Shown: positions 1-9,021, counted from the stretch's first letter. The stretch: DNA of 64,000 bases from Microvirga sp. VF16 (GCF_016864375.1 NZ_CP069354.1:4375501-4439500), one strand, 5' to 3'. The notes: generated by a model from the letters alone, not told the origin. Made by a program: numbers and translations.

Positions 1-708
1 GCCGGAGCGCAGACGGCAGCCAAGCTCTGGTACAAAGGGCATAGCTCCCCTGTGACGGAGGCGGATATCGCCCTCGACATCTTCCTGAAAAGCCATCTCT
101 CCGCCTTGTTTCCGCAAGCCGGCTGGCTCTCCGAGGAGACGGCGGACGATCCATCACGGCTTGAACAGAGCTATGTCTGGATCGTCGACCCCATCGACGG
201 CACCCGAGCCTTTGCCTCGGGCCATCCGGACTGGGCGATTTCCATTGCACTGGTGAAGGGCGGAAGGCCTGTTCTCGGCATCCTTCATGCCCCGATCCAC
301 GAGCGACTTTATGAAGCAAGAATCGGTGAAGGCGCCTGGTGCAACGGCGAAAGACTGCAGGTATCCGAGGCCGAAGATGTCCCTCACGCCCGGGTTGCGG
401 GTCCCAAGCCTCTCATCGACCGGCTCGAGCGCCACATGGGTCCGGTCGAGCGCCTGCCCAAGGTGCCATCCCTGGCGCTCAGACTAGCGCGAGTGGCGGA
501 AGGCTCCATCGATATCGGCCTCGTCTCTGCCCATTCCCAGGATTGGGACATCGCCGCTGCCGACCTCATTCTGCACGAGGCGGGCGGCCGCCTGACCGGG
601 CTCGACGGTTCGACCCCGGCTTACAACAAACCACAACCGTCCCATGATGAGATGATTGCCGTTGCGTCACGGTTGCATCCTCGTGCTATTGGAGCCATGA
701 GAGCCTGA
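1..708 (+). CDS. Inositol monophosphatase superfamily phosphatase, CysQ-like (5' end outside window)
   Basis: The frame is open from base 1 and ends in TGA, so the N-terminus lies outside the window. The visible 235 residues carry the metal-binding signatures of the inositol monophosphatase/bisphosphate nucleotidase superfamily: PVTEAD near the visible start, LSEET, WIVDPIDGT and, towards the C-terminus, WDIAAADL. The family hydrolyses phosphate monoesters with Mg2+. The PVTEAD start resembles CysQ, which removes 3'-phosphoadenosine 5'-phosphate in sulfate assimilation, but substrate cannot be decided from motifs. It is followed on the same strand by the DUF4170 and lipid A genes, an arrangement common in Rhizobiales. 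A GTG at 52 opens an internal frame, but homology continues upstream of it. Confidence 0.88.
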   Translation, partial: AGAQTAAKLWYKGHSSPVTEADIALDIFLKSHLSALFPQAGWLSEETADDPSRLEQSYVWIVDPIDGTRAFASGHPDWAISIALVKGGRPVLGILHAPIHERLYEARIGEGAWCNGERLQVSEAEDVPHARVAGPKPLIDRLERHMGPVERLPKVPSLALRLARVAEGSIDIGLVSAHSQDWDIAAADLILHEAGGRLTGLDGSTPAYNKPQPSHDEMIAVASRLHPRAIGAMRA

Positions 709-768
709 ACACAGTTGGCTCGCATCAGCACCGACCTTTCCAACCCTCTTCAGAAGAGCCCTATCATC

Positions 769-1002
769 ATGACCGATACGCCTGGCAAGCAACTCCTTCA
801 TCTGGTTTTCGGCGGCGAGCTTAGCAGCCTCGAATCCGTCGATTTCAAGGATCTTTCCAAGCTCGATATCGTCGGAATCTTCCCGAACTATGCCAGCGCC
901 CATGCGGCCTGGAAGGGCAAGGCTCAGGCCACCGTGGACAATGCGCAGATGCGCTATTTCATCGTCCACCTTCACCGCCTGCTGGATCCGCAGAACGGCT
1001 GA
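769..1002 (+). CDS. DUF4170 domain protein
   Basis: This small 77-residue soluble protein opens MTDTPGKQLLHLVFGGEL and contains the conserved core FPNYASAHAAWKGKAQ and MRYFIVHLHRLLDP, which I recognise as DUF4170. No function is established for the family. A longer in-frame opening exists at 715, but its extra 18 residues are not family-like, so the ATG at 769 is preferred. It lies between the CysQ-like phosphatase and the DUF374 acyltransferase, 14 bases upstream of the latter, and is probably co-transcribed with the lipid A genes. No membrane segment or signal peptide is visible. Confidence 0.85.
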   Translation: MTDTPGKQLLHLVFGGELSSLESVDFKDLSKLDIVGIFPNYASAHAAWKGKAQATVDNAQMRYFIVHLHRLLDPQNG

Positions 1003-1016
1003 TTCTTTAAGTCACG

Positions 1017-1751
1017 ATGGGTCTCATCAAGCGCATCACCCGATCGCGAGCGGTCCAGGAAACCCTGGGCTTTCTTGTCGCGGGCTATCTCAAATTCGTG
1101 CAGCGCACGAACCGGTTCATCGTGGAACCGGCGGATGCCTATGAGCGGATCGAGATGCCGGTGATTGCCGCCATGTGGCACGGGCAGCATTTCATGATCC
1201 ATTTCGCCAAGAGACCGCAGGATCGGGCCGCAAGCCTTGTCTCGCGCTCGGGCGACGGAGAGTTCAATGCCATCGCGCTACGCCATCTGGGGGTGCGGGC
1301 CATTCGCGGCTCCGGTGCGCGCGGCCGCGACATCCGCAAGAAGGGCGGCGCCCAGGCCATGCGGGCCATGCTGCGGGCCTTGAGCGATGGCGAGATGGTG
1401 GTGATGACCGCCGACATCCCGAAGATTTCGCGGATCTGCGGCCAGGGCATCGTCACCCTGGCTCAGCTGTCCGGCCGGCCCATCGTGCCCGTTGCCGTGG
1501 TCACGAACCGCCGAATCGACTTCGACAGCTGGGACAAGGCCAGCATCGGGCTGCCTTTCGGCCGTGGGGCGATGGTCCTCGGCGTGCCGATCCATGTGCC
1601 TCGCGAAGCGGACGACTCGATCCTGGAATCCTTGAGGAAGACCGTCGAGCGGGAACTCGACCGGGTGCACGAGCGGGCCTATGCTCTGGTCGGATCGAGG
1701 GATCCCGGCGCCAAGCCCAGTCCCGTGCTCATGGGAGGCTCCCGGGCATGA
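1017..1751 (+). CDS. DUF374 lysophospholipid acyltransferase family protein
   Basis: This 244-residue protein matches the DUF374 branch of the lysophospholipid acyltransferase superfamily. It has an N-terminal membrane-associating stretch (about 15-27), then IAAMWHGQHF around residue 50, with the histidine of a degenerate acyltransferase motif, the block LVSRSGDGEFNAIALRHLGV and the later GGAQAMRAMLRAL and VMTADIP segments. Members are thought to act on lipid substrates at the inner membrane; the true acceptor is not known from sequence. Its stop overlaps the waaA start by four bases (ATGA), which implies translational coupling and points to a role in envelope lipid metabolism. Confidence 0.85.
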   Translation: MGLIKRITRSRAVQETLGFLVAGYLKFVQRTNRFIVEPADAYERIEMPVIAAMWHGQHFMIHFAKRPQDRAASLVSRSGDGEFNAIALRHLGVRAIRGSGARGRDIRKKGGAQAMRAMLRALSDGEMVVMTADIPKISRICGQGIVTLAQLSGRPIVPVAVVTNRRIDFDSWDKASIGLPFGRGAMVLGVPIHVPREADDSILESLRKTVERELDRVHERAYALVGSRDPGAKPSPVLMGGSRA

Positions 1752-3037
1752 GCTTCCCAATCATCTTCAAGACTTATCGCACGGTTGTGTCCGTGCTGGA
1801 GCCGGCCGTGCTCGGCCTTCTCTACTGGCGCCAGCACAAGGGGCGCGAGGACAAAACCCGTCTCGGCGAGCGGCAGGGCTATCCGAGCCGGCAGCGGCCC
1901 AAGGGCCACCTGATCTGGGTCCATGGCGCCAGCATCGGCGAGACCCTGTCCCTGCTGCCGGTGGTGGAGCGCATGACTCAGCGCGGCCTCGCGGTCCTGG
2001 TGACGTCGGGCACGAAGACGTCCGCCTCTCTGATCGCCCGCCGGCTGCCTCCCGGCGCAGTCCATCAGTTTGTCCCACTCGATGTGCCACGTTATATAAA
2101 GCGCTTCCTTGAGCACTGGCAGCCTGATTTGGCCCTCATCGCGGAATCGGAGATCTGGCCGAACACCATCATGGCATTGGCCGAACGCGACATCCCGCTG
2201 GTCATGGTCAATGGCCGCATGTCAGATCGCTCGTATCAGCGCTGGCAGAAGATGCCGGGGATCATCAGGGGCCTTCTCGAACGTTTCGCCCTCTGCCTCG
2301 CGCAAACCTCGGAGGATGCCGAGCGGCTGGCGCGGCTTGGTGCCCCTCGGGTGATTGTGACAGGCAACATCAAGTTCGACGCGGCTCCCCCACCGGCCGA
2401 TCCACGGGTGGTGGCGCATCTCTCGGGACTGATCGCGGGGCGCCCGGTCTGGCTTGCCGCCAGCACCCATCCCGGCGAGGAGAGCGCGATCATCGCCGTG
2501 CATCGCGCCCTGATAAAGCGTTACCCTCATCTGCTCACCATCATAGCCCCCCGGCATCCGCACCGCGGGCCGGAGGTCGCTGCCCTTGCCGGGCAGGCCG
2601 GCCTGCGTGCCAGCCGCCGCTCCGAGGGCATCCATCCGGACCGGGCGACTGACATCTATGTGGTCGACACCGTGGGCGAGATGGGCCTGTTCTACCGCCT
2701 TTCCCCCATCGTCCTGATGGGCGGCACGCTCGTCGCGATCGGAGGTCATAACCCCATCGAGCCGGCCAAGCTCGGAGCCGCCATCCTGCATGGACCGCAC
2801 GTCCATACCGCGACCGAGATCTACGATGCTCTCGACCGGTCGCGCGGTGCCGTGATGGTGAAGGACAGCGCTACCCTGGCGCGCGCGGTCAATGAATTGC
2901 TGAACAACGCAGCTCTCACCCGCGACATGGCCCGCAAGGCGGGAGAGGCGGTGCAGGCGCTGGGAGGCGCCGTAGACCGCACCATGCAATCGGTCGAGCC
3001 CTTCATCGTGCAGGCGAAACTGGGAGCGCGCCGCTGA
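1748..3037 (+). CDS. waaA: 3-deoxy-D-manno-octulosonic acid (Kdo) transferase
   Basis: This GT-B fold glycosyltransferase (429 residues) transfers Kdo from CMP-Kdo to the lipid A precursor at the cytoplasmic face of the inner membrane. An N-terminal hydrophobic anchor (about 8-22) precedes IWVHGASIGETLSLLPV, whose Glu in GASIGE is the expected catalytic residue, followed by SEIWPN, VNGRMSDRSYQRW, and the C-terminal donor-site segment LMGGTLVAIGGHNPIEPA. The ATG at 1748 overlaps the acyltransferase stop by four bases and fits family length; the same frame runs open far upstream, but that part is antisense-like noise. The stop shares one base with lpxK. The operon order acyltransferase-waaA-lpxK fits sequential lipid A/Kdo assembly. 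Confidence 0.97.
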   Translation: MSFPIIFKTYRTVVSVLEPAVLGLLYWRQHKGREDKTRLGERQGYPSRQRPKGHLIWVHGASIGETLSLLPVVERMTQRGLAVLVTSGTKTSASLIARRLPPGAVHQFVPLDVPRYIKRFLEHWQPDLALIAESEIWPNTIMALAERDIPLVMVNGRMSDRSYQRWQKMPGIIRGLLERFALCLAQTSEDAERLARLGAPRVIVTGNIKFDAAPPPADPRVVAHLSGLIAGRPVWLAASTHPGEESAIIAVHRALIKRYPHLLTIIAPRHPHRGPEVAALAGQAGLRASRRSEGIHPDRATDIYVVDTVGEMGLFYRLSPIVLMGGTLVAIGGHNPIEPAKLGAAILHGPHVHTATEIYDALDRSRGAVMVKDSATLARAVNELLNNAALTRDMARKAGEAVQALGGAVDRTMQSVEPFIVQAKLGARR

Positions 3038-4050
3038 TGCGCGCGCCGCGCTTCTGGTGGGAGCCTTCGCCGTCGCTGCAGGCGAGCCTGCTGCGTCCGG
3101 CCGGCATCCTCTACACCTCCATCGCCGCGCAACGGATGCGGCGGCAGGGCGAGAAGGCAGACCTTCCCATCATCTGCATCGGCAATTTCACCGTGGGCGG
3201 CGCCGGCAAGACGCCGACCGCTCTGGCCGTCGCCAAAATGCTCGAGGCGGCGGGTGAGAGCCCGGCCTTCCTGTCGCGAGGCTATGGCGGCCGCCTGCGC
3301 GGCCCGGTGCAGGTGCGGTCGAAGCACACGGCCTTCGATGTGGGCGACGAGCCCATCCTCCTCTCGAAAACGGCTCGGACCATCGTCTCCCGCGACCGTC
3401 CGGCCGGAGCGCGACTGGCCTACGAGATGGGATCCACCATCGTCATCATGGATGACGGCCTTCAGAATCCTTCGTTGATCAAGGATTGCGCCATTGCTGT
3501 CGTGGATGGGATAACCGGGATCGGCAATAGGCTGTCCTTGCCGGCAGGTCCCTTGCGAGCCCCCATGGAGGCACAATGGCCGACCGTCGATGCGGTGATC
3601 GTCATCGGTAACGGCGAACCGGGACGGCAGATGGCCGAGGAAGCAGCACGGCACGGCAAGCGTGTGTTCGAGGCCAGGCTGGAACCGCCCGTGGAGGCCG
3701 CGAAAGCCCTCGATGGCAAGAAGGTCCTGGCCTTCGCCGGCATCGGACGGCCGGAAAAATTCTTCGACAGCCTGCGCGCCTGTGGCGCCGTCATCGAAGC
3801 GACACACGCTTTCCCCGACCACCATCGCTACAAGACCGCCGAGCTCACGACCTTGCGACAGGAAGCCGAGACACACGGGCTTCTGGCTGTGACGACGGAA
3901 AAGGATCTTGCACGGGTCGCAGCGGTGGAGGATGCGCAGCCCTGGCCGGACCTGACGGTGTTGCCCGTGCGACTTCGGATCGAGAACGAGGCGGGCTTAC
4001 GCAACCTGCTCCTGCGCCGCATCAACGAAAGGCGACTGCGCGTCGCCTGA
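3037..4050 (+). CDS. lpxK: Tetraacyldisaccharide 4'-kinase
   Basis: LpxK phosphorylates the 4' position of the tetraacyldisaccharide 1-phosphate to give lipid IVA. The 337-residue protein starts with the membrane-associated helix typical of the family (MRAPRFWWEPSPSLQASLLR), followed by a P-loop (TVGGAGKTPT near residues 49-58), LSRGYGGRL, and VIMDDGLQNPSL, where the DDGLQ block holds the catalytic aspartates. It later carries FAGIGRPEKFFDSL and FPDHHRY. Its ATG shares a base with the waaA stop, so translation should be coupled. LpxK acts just before Kdo transfer by WaaA, so the two neighbours perform successive pathway steps. Confidence 0.97.
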   Translation: MRAPRFWWEPSPSLQASLLRPAGILYTSIAAQRMRRQGEKADLPIICIGNFTVGGAGKTPTALAVAKMLEAAGESPAFLSRGYGGRLRGPVQVRSKHTAFDVGDEPILLSKTARTIVSRDRPAGARLAYEMGSTIVIMDDGLQNPSLIKDCAIAVVDGITGIGNRLSLPAGPLRAPMEAQWPTVDAVIVIGNGEPGRQMAEEAARHGKRVFEARLEPPVEAAKALDGKKVLAFAGIGRPEKFFDSLRACGAVIEATHAFPDHHRYKTAELTTLRQEAETHGLLAVTTEKDLARVAAVEDAQPWPDLTVLPVRLRIENEAGLRNLLLRRINERRLRVA

Positions 4051-4059
4051 ACAAGGACC

Positions 4060-4290
4060 TTACTTTCCGGGTACGCTCTGTCCCGTAATGCGCATCATCA
4101 CCGCCTCGGGCGAGGCATAGGCCTCCTGCCTTTCGACGCTCCAGTATTTCAACTCGTCAAGCGGAATCTCGACGCCGGTGACGGCGCAGCGCACATAAGC
4201 CCCGGGCTTCACGACCCGGAGATTGCTGTCGAGATATTGCACGACGGCTTCGCCGCCGCTGCGATCGATCTTGTTCAACATAGATGACAT
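4060..4290 (-). CDS. DUF2093 domain protein
   Basis: This 76-residue protein is recognisable by EAVVQYLDSNLRVVKPG, YVRCAVTGVEIPLDELKYW and RQEAYASPEAVM, the conserved DUF2093 block. No function is known. Three in-frame starts are possible: GTG at 4317, ATG at 4290 and ATG at 4281. A purine-rich AAGGGCAGGG lies 5' of the two ATGs, so 4290 is chosen, with 4281 also plausible. It converges on lpxK with only a ten-base gap, and xseA lies upstream on the same strand. Its residues near RCAVTG look like a minimal Cys-containing fold, but a zinc site cannot be claimed. Confidence 0.82.
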   Translation of the reverse strand: MSSMLNKIDRSGGEAVVQYLDSNLRVVKPGAYVRCAVTGVEIPLDELKYWSVERQEAYASPEAVMMRITGQSVPGK

Positions 4291-4351
4291 CAATGAATGC
4301 GTTGCCCTGCCCTTCACATAAGCCGGCTAGATGAGGATTTCCAATCCTCAA

Positions 4352-5926
4352 TCAAAACAAGGCACCCTGCTCTTCCGCCGCCACAAGCTTCGGCTTGGCC
4401 ACCCTGGGCCGCGTCCCGATCCGTCCACCGGTCGCATCCGCCTTGCCATCGGCGAACTCGAGCACGAGGGCTTGGCCATCGAGCACCGCCTCGGCCGAGT
4501 TGAGCGGTTGCCCATCCGCATCGCGGACGAGAGCGAAGCCACGCTTGAGGACGGATTTGTAGTTCAGGCTGTCGAAGAGCTTGGCTACCGCATCCAGCCT
4601 GTCGGCCTTGCGGGCGAGCTGACCCTGCAGCGCCGGCACAAGACGCTCGGCCACGCGCTTCGTGAGTTCATGTCCTTGAGCAATGCGCGTCCGCTCGGCA
4701 CGCAGCAGCGTCTCGCGTGACACCACCAGCCGGCGACCGATCTGCTTCAGGCTCTCCTCGCGCAGCAGGACAGAACGGCAGACCGCATTGTAGGGCCGCG
4801 GCCCCACCGCATCGAGCCTTGCGCGCATGCGGGCGACATTCGCCACCGGCGACACGTGGGCGAGTTGGCGCGCCACCTTGAGCAACCGCTCCTCATGGCC
4901 ACGGGCATTGCGGGCGAGCGCCGGATAAAGCTTGGTGGCGGCAAGATCGAGGCGCTGTCGCTTAGGCGAGAACAAGGCCTCCGGGCTCGGCAGGGCGCGG
5001 GCCGTGGCGCGCAGGTCAGACCGGCGGCGCTCCACGAGGCGAAGGGTGGCTTCCATATGGCGGCGAGAGAGATCGTTGACGGCCGCCATGAGCTCGACTC
5101 GCACCGGCACCACCATCTCGGCGGCGCCCGTGGGCGTGGGGGCCCGCCGGTCGGAAGCATAATCGATGAGCGTCGTGTCGGTCTCATGCCCGACCGCCGA
5201 GACGAGCGGGATCACGCTCTCGGCGGCAGCCCGCACCACGATCTCCTCGTTGAAGCCCCACAGATCCTCGATGGAGCCGCCACCGCGGGCGACGATGAGC
5301 ACATCCGGACGCGGGATCCTCCCGCTGGGCTCCAGCGCATTGAAGCCCCGGATGGCGGCAGCGACCTCCGCCGCACAGGTCTCGCCCTGCACGCGCACGG
5401 GCCACACCAGCACCCGGCGCGGGAAACGATCCTCCAGCCGGTGGAGAATGTCGCGGATCACGGCTCCGGTCGGCGAGGTGACGACGCCGATGACCTGGGG
5501 CAGGAAGGGCAGAGGCCGCTTGCGCTCCTGGGCGAACAGCCCCTCCGCATTGAGCTTGCGGCGGCGCTCCTCGAGCAGCGCCATGAGCGCCCCGATGCCG
5601 GCAGGCTCGAGCGTATCGATGACGATCTGGTATTTGGACGAGCCCGGGAAGGTGGTGATGCGCCCGGTGGCGATGACCTCCATCCCCTCCTCGGGGCGGA
5701 TCTTGAGCTTGGCGAAGGCCCCTTTCCAGATCACCGCATCGATGCGGGCATTCTGGTCCTTCAGGGAAAAATAGGCGTGCCCCGACGAATGAGGCCCGCG
5801 ATAGCCCGACACCTCGCCGCGCAGGCGCACATGACCGAACGCATCCTCCAGGGTACGCTTGAGAGCGCCCGCGAGATCGGACACCGACCATTCGGGAGCA
5901 TTCGAGGGGGCTTTTTCTGCGAACAT
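4352..5926 (-). CDS. xseA: Exodeoxyribonuclease VII large subunit
   Basis: XseA with XseB degrades single-stranded DNA bidirectionally to oligonucleotides. The 524-residue protein has the N-terminal OB-fold (about 12-110: WSVSDLAGALKRTLED, GEVSGYRGPHSSGHAYFSLKD), then the catalytic core with LPFLPQVIGVVTSPTGAVIRDI, VARGGGSIEDLWGFNEE and VSAVGHETDTTLIDYASDRRAPTPTGAAE. A long Arg-rich helical segment (about 280-460) fits the XseB-binding region. The final 40 residues, after FALVRDADG, are longer than in many homologues. It is transcribed away from purD; no xseB is in this window. Confidence 0.96.
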   Translation of the reverse strand: MFAEKAPSNAPEWSVSDLAGALKRTLEDAFGHVRLRGEVSGYRGPHSSGHAYFSLKDQNARIDAVIWKGAFAKLKIRPEEGMEVIATGRITTFPGSSKYQIVIDTLEPAGIGALMALLEERRRKLNAEGLFAQERKRPLPFLPQVIGVVTSPTGAVIRDILHRLEDRFPRRVLVWPVRVQGETCAAEVAAAIRGFNALEPSGRIPRPDVLIVARGGGSIEDLWGFNEEIVVRAAAESVIPLVSAVGHETDTTLIDYASDRRAPTPTGAAEMVVPVRVELMAAVNDLSRRHMEATLRLVERRRSDLRATARALPSPEALFSPKRQRLDLAATKLYPALARNARGHEERLLKVARQLAHVSPVANVARMRARLDAVGPRPYNAVCRSVLLREESLKQIGRRLVVSRETLLRAERTRIAQGHELTKRVAERLVPALQGQLARKADRLDAVAKLFDSLNYKSVLKRGFALVRDADGQPLNSAEAVLDGQALVLEFADGKADATGGRIGTRPRVAKPKLVAAEEQGALF

Positions 5927-6109
5927 GAGGTGAACCTAATCCGCTCAGCCACAGCCTGCCAAGGGCGGCGGCGCAACAGGCGGCAAGTTCGGCAAGCTAT
6001 CCCCTGTGCATTTCGCCGCGGCTCCCGGGGAACGCGTTCCGCTCAATTTTCCGGTAGGCGCAAAAGCTCATAGCCGCTAAGAGCCCAGGCAGCACAGGGA
6101 GGCTTTGCC

Positions 6110-7387
6110 ATGAACATTCTTCTCATCGGATCCGGCGGACGGGAACATGCTCTGGCGCGCAGCCTCTCGGCGAGTGCCCTGTGCGATCAGCTTCTCATCG
6201 CTCCCGGTAATCCGGGCACGGCGCAGCACGGCACCAATGTGGCGCTCGATGTTGCTGATCATCGGGCGGTGATCGATCTGTGCCGGGTGATGAAGGTCGA
6301 TTTCGTCGTGGTCGGGCCGGAGGCACCGCTGGTCGCAGGCCTCGTGGACGATCTCACGGCTGCGGGGATCAAGGCCTTTGGGCCGAGCAAGGCAGCCGCC
6401 CAGCTCGAAGGCTCCAAAGCCTTCACCAAGGATCTCTGCGCCGAGTTCAGCATTCCGACCGCCGCCTACCGCCGCTTCACCGACGCGGAAGCGGCCAAAA
6501 CCTACGTGCGCAATTACGGCGTGCCGATCGTCGTCAAGGCGGATGGTCTTGCCGCCGGCAAGGGCGTGGTGGTCGCCACCTCCTTCGAGGAAGCGGAGGC
6601 TGCCATCGACATGATGATCGGCGGCGGTCTCGGCACGGCCGGGGCCGAGGTGGTGATCGAGGCCTTTCTTGAGGGCGAAGAGGCGAGCTTCTTTGCCCTC
6701 TGCGACGGTACGCATGCGATCCCCTTCGGCACGGCGCAGGACCACAAGCGCGTGTTCGACGGCGACAAGGGCCCGAACACAGGCGGCATGGGCGCCTATT
6801 CCCCCGCCGCCGTGATGACGCCCGACCTCCAGGCCCGCGCCATGCGGGAGATCATCGAGCCGACGCTCGCCGGCATGAGGGCGCGCAACACGCCTTATAC
6901 GGGCATCCTCTATGCAGGACTGATGCTCACCAAGGACGGGCCGCAGCTCATCGAATACAATGCCCGCCTCGGCGATCCGGAAACGCAAGTTCTTCTGCCG
7001 CGTCTGAAATCCGACCTCGTGACGGCGCTGCTTGCCGCCTGCGACGGTGTTCTGAACAGCATCTCCTTGCAATGGTCGGAACAGGCGGCCCTCACCGTCG
7101 TCATGGCCGCGAAGGGTTATCCGGGATCAGTCGAGAAGGGATCCGAGATCAAAGGCATCGACAGGGCCGAAGCGCTGGACGATGTCATCGTCTTCCACGC
7201 CGGCACGAAACAGGACGGCGACAGGATCGTTGCCAATGGCGGACGCGTGCTCAATGTCACGGCCTTGGGACGCACGATCTCCGAGGCGCAAAGGAAGGCC
7301 TATGAGGCTGTTGCCAGGATCGACTGGCCGGAGGGCTTCTGCCGGAAGGATATCGGCTGGCGTGCGGTGGAGCGCGAGCGGAGTTGA
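6110..7387 (+). CDS. purD: Phosphoribosylamine--glycine ligase (GARS)
   Basis: PurD catalyses the ATP-dependent joining of glycine to 5-phosphoribosylamine in purine synthesis. The 425-residue chain has the N-domain opening MNILLIGSGGREHALA, the ATP-grasp segment VKADGLAAGKGVVVA, the substrate loops DHKRVFDGDKGPNTGGMGAY and LIEYNARLGDPETQ, and a C-terminal domain ending in DIGWRAV. A strong Shine-Dalgarno (GGGAGG) lies about eight bases before the ATG. It is divergent from xseA across a 183-base gap and appears monocistronic, as in many Rhizobiales where pur genes are scattered. Confidence 0.97.
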   Translation: MNILLIGSGGREHALARSLSASALCDQLLIAPGNPGTAQHGTNVALDVADHRAVIDLCRVMKVDFVVVGPEAPLVAGLVDDLTAAGIKAFGPSKAAAQLEGSKAFTKDLCAEFSIPTAAYRRFTDAEAAKTYVRNYGVPIVVKADGLAAGKGVVVATSFEEAEAAIDMMIGGGLGTAGAEVVIEAFLEGEEASFFALCDGTHAIPFGTAQDHKRVFDGDKGPNTGGMGAYSPAAVMTPDLQARAMREIIEPTLAGMRARNTPYTGILYAGLMLTKDGPQLIEYNARLGDPETQVLLPRLKSDLVTALLAACDGVLNSISLQWSEQAALTVVMAAKGYPGSVEKGSEIKGIDRAEALDDVIVFHAGTKQDGDRIVANGGRVLNVTALGRTISEAQRKAYEAVARIDWPEGFCRKDIGWRAVERERS

Positions 7388-7535
7388 GCATCGCATACTT
7401 CCATCGAGTGATGACGTAACGGAAGAAATTTCTCGTTTGAGTTGCACCGCATTTTCCTAAAGGGCCTGATCCACTTTGGGAAGAAATGCTCTACCTTCTT
7501 GAGGTGTCCTTTCTACAACCAGCGAGCGGCCGTCC

Positions 7536-8444
7536 ATGAGCGACGATCTCTTTCCCGATTTCGAAAGCCACTGGATCGACACCGAGGTCGGACGCATCTT
7601 TGCCCGTTCGAAAGGCGATGGACCGCCATTGGTCCTGCTGCATGGTTTTCCGCAAACCCACGCCATGTGGCACCACCTTGCACCGACGCTCGCAGAAACC
7701 CACAAGGTCGTGTGCATGGATCTGCGCGGCTATGGCTGGTCCACGGCGCTCGAGGGCGATCCAAAGCACGAGACTTATTCCAAACGCGCCATGGGCCGTG
7801 ACGTGATCCAGGTCATGGAAGCGCTCGGCCATGTGCAATTTGCCGTCGCCGGACATGATCGCGGCGCGCGGGTCGGTTACCGGCTCGCCCTCGACCATCC
7901 CGGTCGGGTGGAGCGCCTCGCCCTTCTCGACATCCTGCCGACCTACCACGTGTGGGAGCAGATGAAATCGGGAAAGATCCCGGAGGTTCACTGGGGCTAT
8001 CTTTCGCAGCCCTATCCGAAACCGGAAGAAGAGATCGGGCGCGATCCTATCCCCTATTTCGAAGGCCTGATGCGGCAATGGTCGGCAGCCGGCGATCTCA
8101 GCGCCTTCGATTACCGCGCGCTCCACTCCTACTGGCAGAGCTGCAACGAACCGAGCCGTATCCATGCCTTCTGCGAGGATTATCGGGCCGGGGCCACCCG
8201 CGACATCGAGGCCGATGAGGCGGATCTTGCTGCCGGCAAGACGATCCTGTGCCCGACCTATGTGATCTGGAGCGATTATTATCTCGTCAGCGGACCGGTC
8301 GGCGACCGCAAGCAGCCGCTCGAGGTCTGGCACCAGAGCTTCGCCCCCAAGGCAACCGGAATCGGCGTCACGTCGGGGCACTTCGTAGCGGAAGAAAACC
8401 CGAGCGCGACACTGGAGGCGCTGCAGGCGTTTTTGCAATCATAA
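7536..8444 (+). CDS. Alpha/beta hydrolase, haloacetate (fluoroacetate) dehalogenase family
   Basis: This 302-residue alpha/beta hydrolase keeps the residues that define fluoroacetate dehalogenases. The oxyanion/cap motif LLHGFPQTH is at 35-42. GHDRGAR places the nucleophile Asp108 with Arg109 and Arg112, which bind carboxylate in the characterised enzymes. LDILPTY follows, with Asp132. VHWGYLSQPYP has His152-Trp153, and EDYRAG has Tyr216, so the halide pocket looks intact. The general-base histidine is His282 in TSGHFVAEE. The family hydrolyses the C-F or C-Cl bond of haloacetates to glycolate, but many homologues are untested. No glycolate or halide-transport gene adjoins it. The gene ends next to a repeat module and converges on tadA. 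Confidence 0.85.
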   Translation: MSDDLFPDFESHWIDTEVGRIFARSKGDGPPLVLLHGFPQTHAMWHHLAPTLAETHKVVCMDLRGYGWSTALEGDPKHETYSKRAMGRDVIQVMEALGHVQFAVAGHDRGARVGYRLALDHPGRVERLALLDILPTYHVWEQMKSGKIPEVHWGYLSQPYPKPEEEIGRDPIPYFEGLMRQWSAAGDLSAFDYRALHSYWQSCNEPSRIHAFCEDYRAGATRDIEADEADLAAGKTILCPTYVIWSDYYLVSGPVGDRKQPLEVWHQSFAPKATGIGVTSGHFVAEENPSATLEALQAFLQS

Positions 8445-8445
8445 G

Positions 8446-8480
8446 CGTCATCCCCGGGCTGCGCCCTGTCCGAGATGACG
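8446..8480. repeat. Short GTCAT...ATGAC hairpin module between convergent genes
   Basis: This 35-base imperfect palindrome starts CGTCAT and ends ATGACG. It sits directly after the hydrolase stop and eight bases before the tadA stop. It is a single degenerate copy of the module type that forms the larger nested repeats elsewhere in the window, and could serve as a bidirectional transcription barrier. Confidence 0.6.
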
Positions 8481-8487
8481 GAATTCC

Positions 8488-8967
8488 TTACCGCCGCTCT
8501 CCGAAAAACTCCTTCAGCAGCGCTGCCGCCTCGCTCTCGCGAATGCCGCCATAAACCTCGGGAGCGTGGTGGCAGGTGGGCTGGTCGAAGAAGCGCACAC
8601 CGTTGTCGACCGCACCGCCTTTCGGGTCATAGGCTGCGTAATAGACCCGCCGGATGCGGGCGAAGGAAATCGCCGCCGCGCACATGGTGCAGGGCTCCAG
8701 CGTCACGTAGAGATCGCAGCCGGAGAGACGTTCGTCGTCCAAAGCCTCGCAGGCAAGGCGGATGGCGAGCATCTCGGCATGGGCGGAGGGATCACGCAGC
8801 TCGCGCGGGCAATTGCCCGCAGAAGCGACGACTTGCCCGTCCTTGACAATGGCGGCGCCGACCGGCACCTCCCCGCGCGCGGCGGCGGCGCGGGCCTCGT
8901 CGAAGGCCACGCTCATGGGATCCAGCCCGCCCGGATCAAGCGGCTCGTAATCGGCGTTATCCGTCAA
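8488..8967 (-). CDS. tadA: tRNA adenosine(34) deaminase
   Basis: TadA deaminates A34 of tRNA-Arg(ACG) to inosine at the wobble position. The 159-residue protein carries the zinc cytidine/deoxycytidylate deaminase signature: HAEM with His63 as ligand and Glu65 as proton shuttle, and EPCTMCAAAI with zinc ligands Cys93 and Cys96. The segment ARIRRVYYAAYDPKGGAVDN is characteristic of TadA rather than of free-base deaminases. The first 17 residues are poorly conserved, so translation could instead begin at Met18. It is divergent from the pseudouridine synthase with a 54-base gap; both are RNA-modification genes. Confidence 0.93.
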   Translation of the reverse strand: MTDNADYEPLDPGGLDPMSVAFDEARAAAARGEVPVGAAIVKDGQVVASAGNCPRELRDPSAHAEMLAIRLACEALDDERLSGCDLYVTLEPCTMCAAAISFARIRRVYYAAYDPKGGAVDNGVRFFDQPTCHHAPEVYGGIRESEAAALLKEFFGERR

Positions 8968-9021
8968 TCGGTTCGTTCCTTAATCCTCGCTTCTCTGACA
9001 CTCCTCTGCTATCAGGCTCCC

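Noticed and set aside
1175..1747. Open frame extending waaA upstream by 191 codons
   Set aside because: It overlaps the DUF374 acyltransferase in another frame, has no family similarity, and the ATGA-coupled start at 1748 gives normal WaaA length.
4856..6073. A 405-codon plus-strand frame opposite xseA
   Set aside because: It lies within the xseA antisense strand and encodes no recognisable domain.
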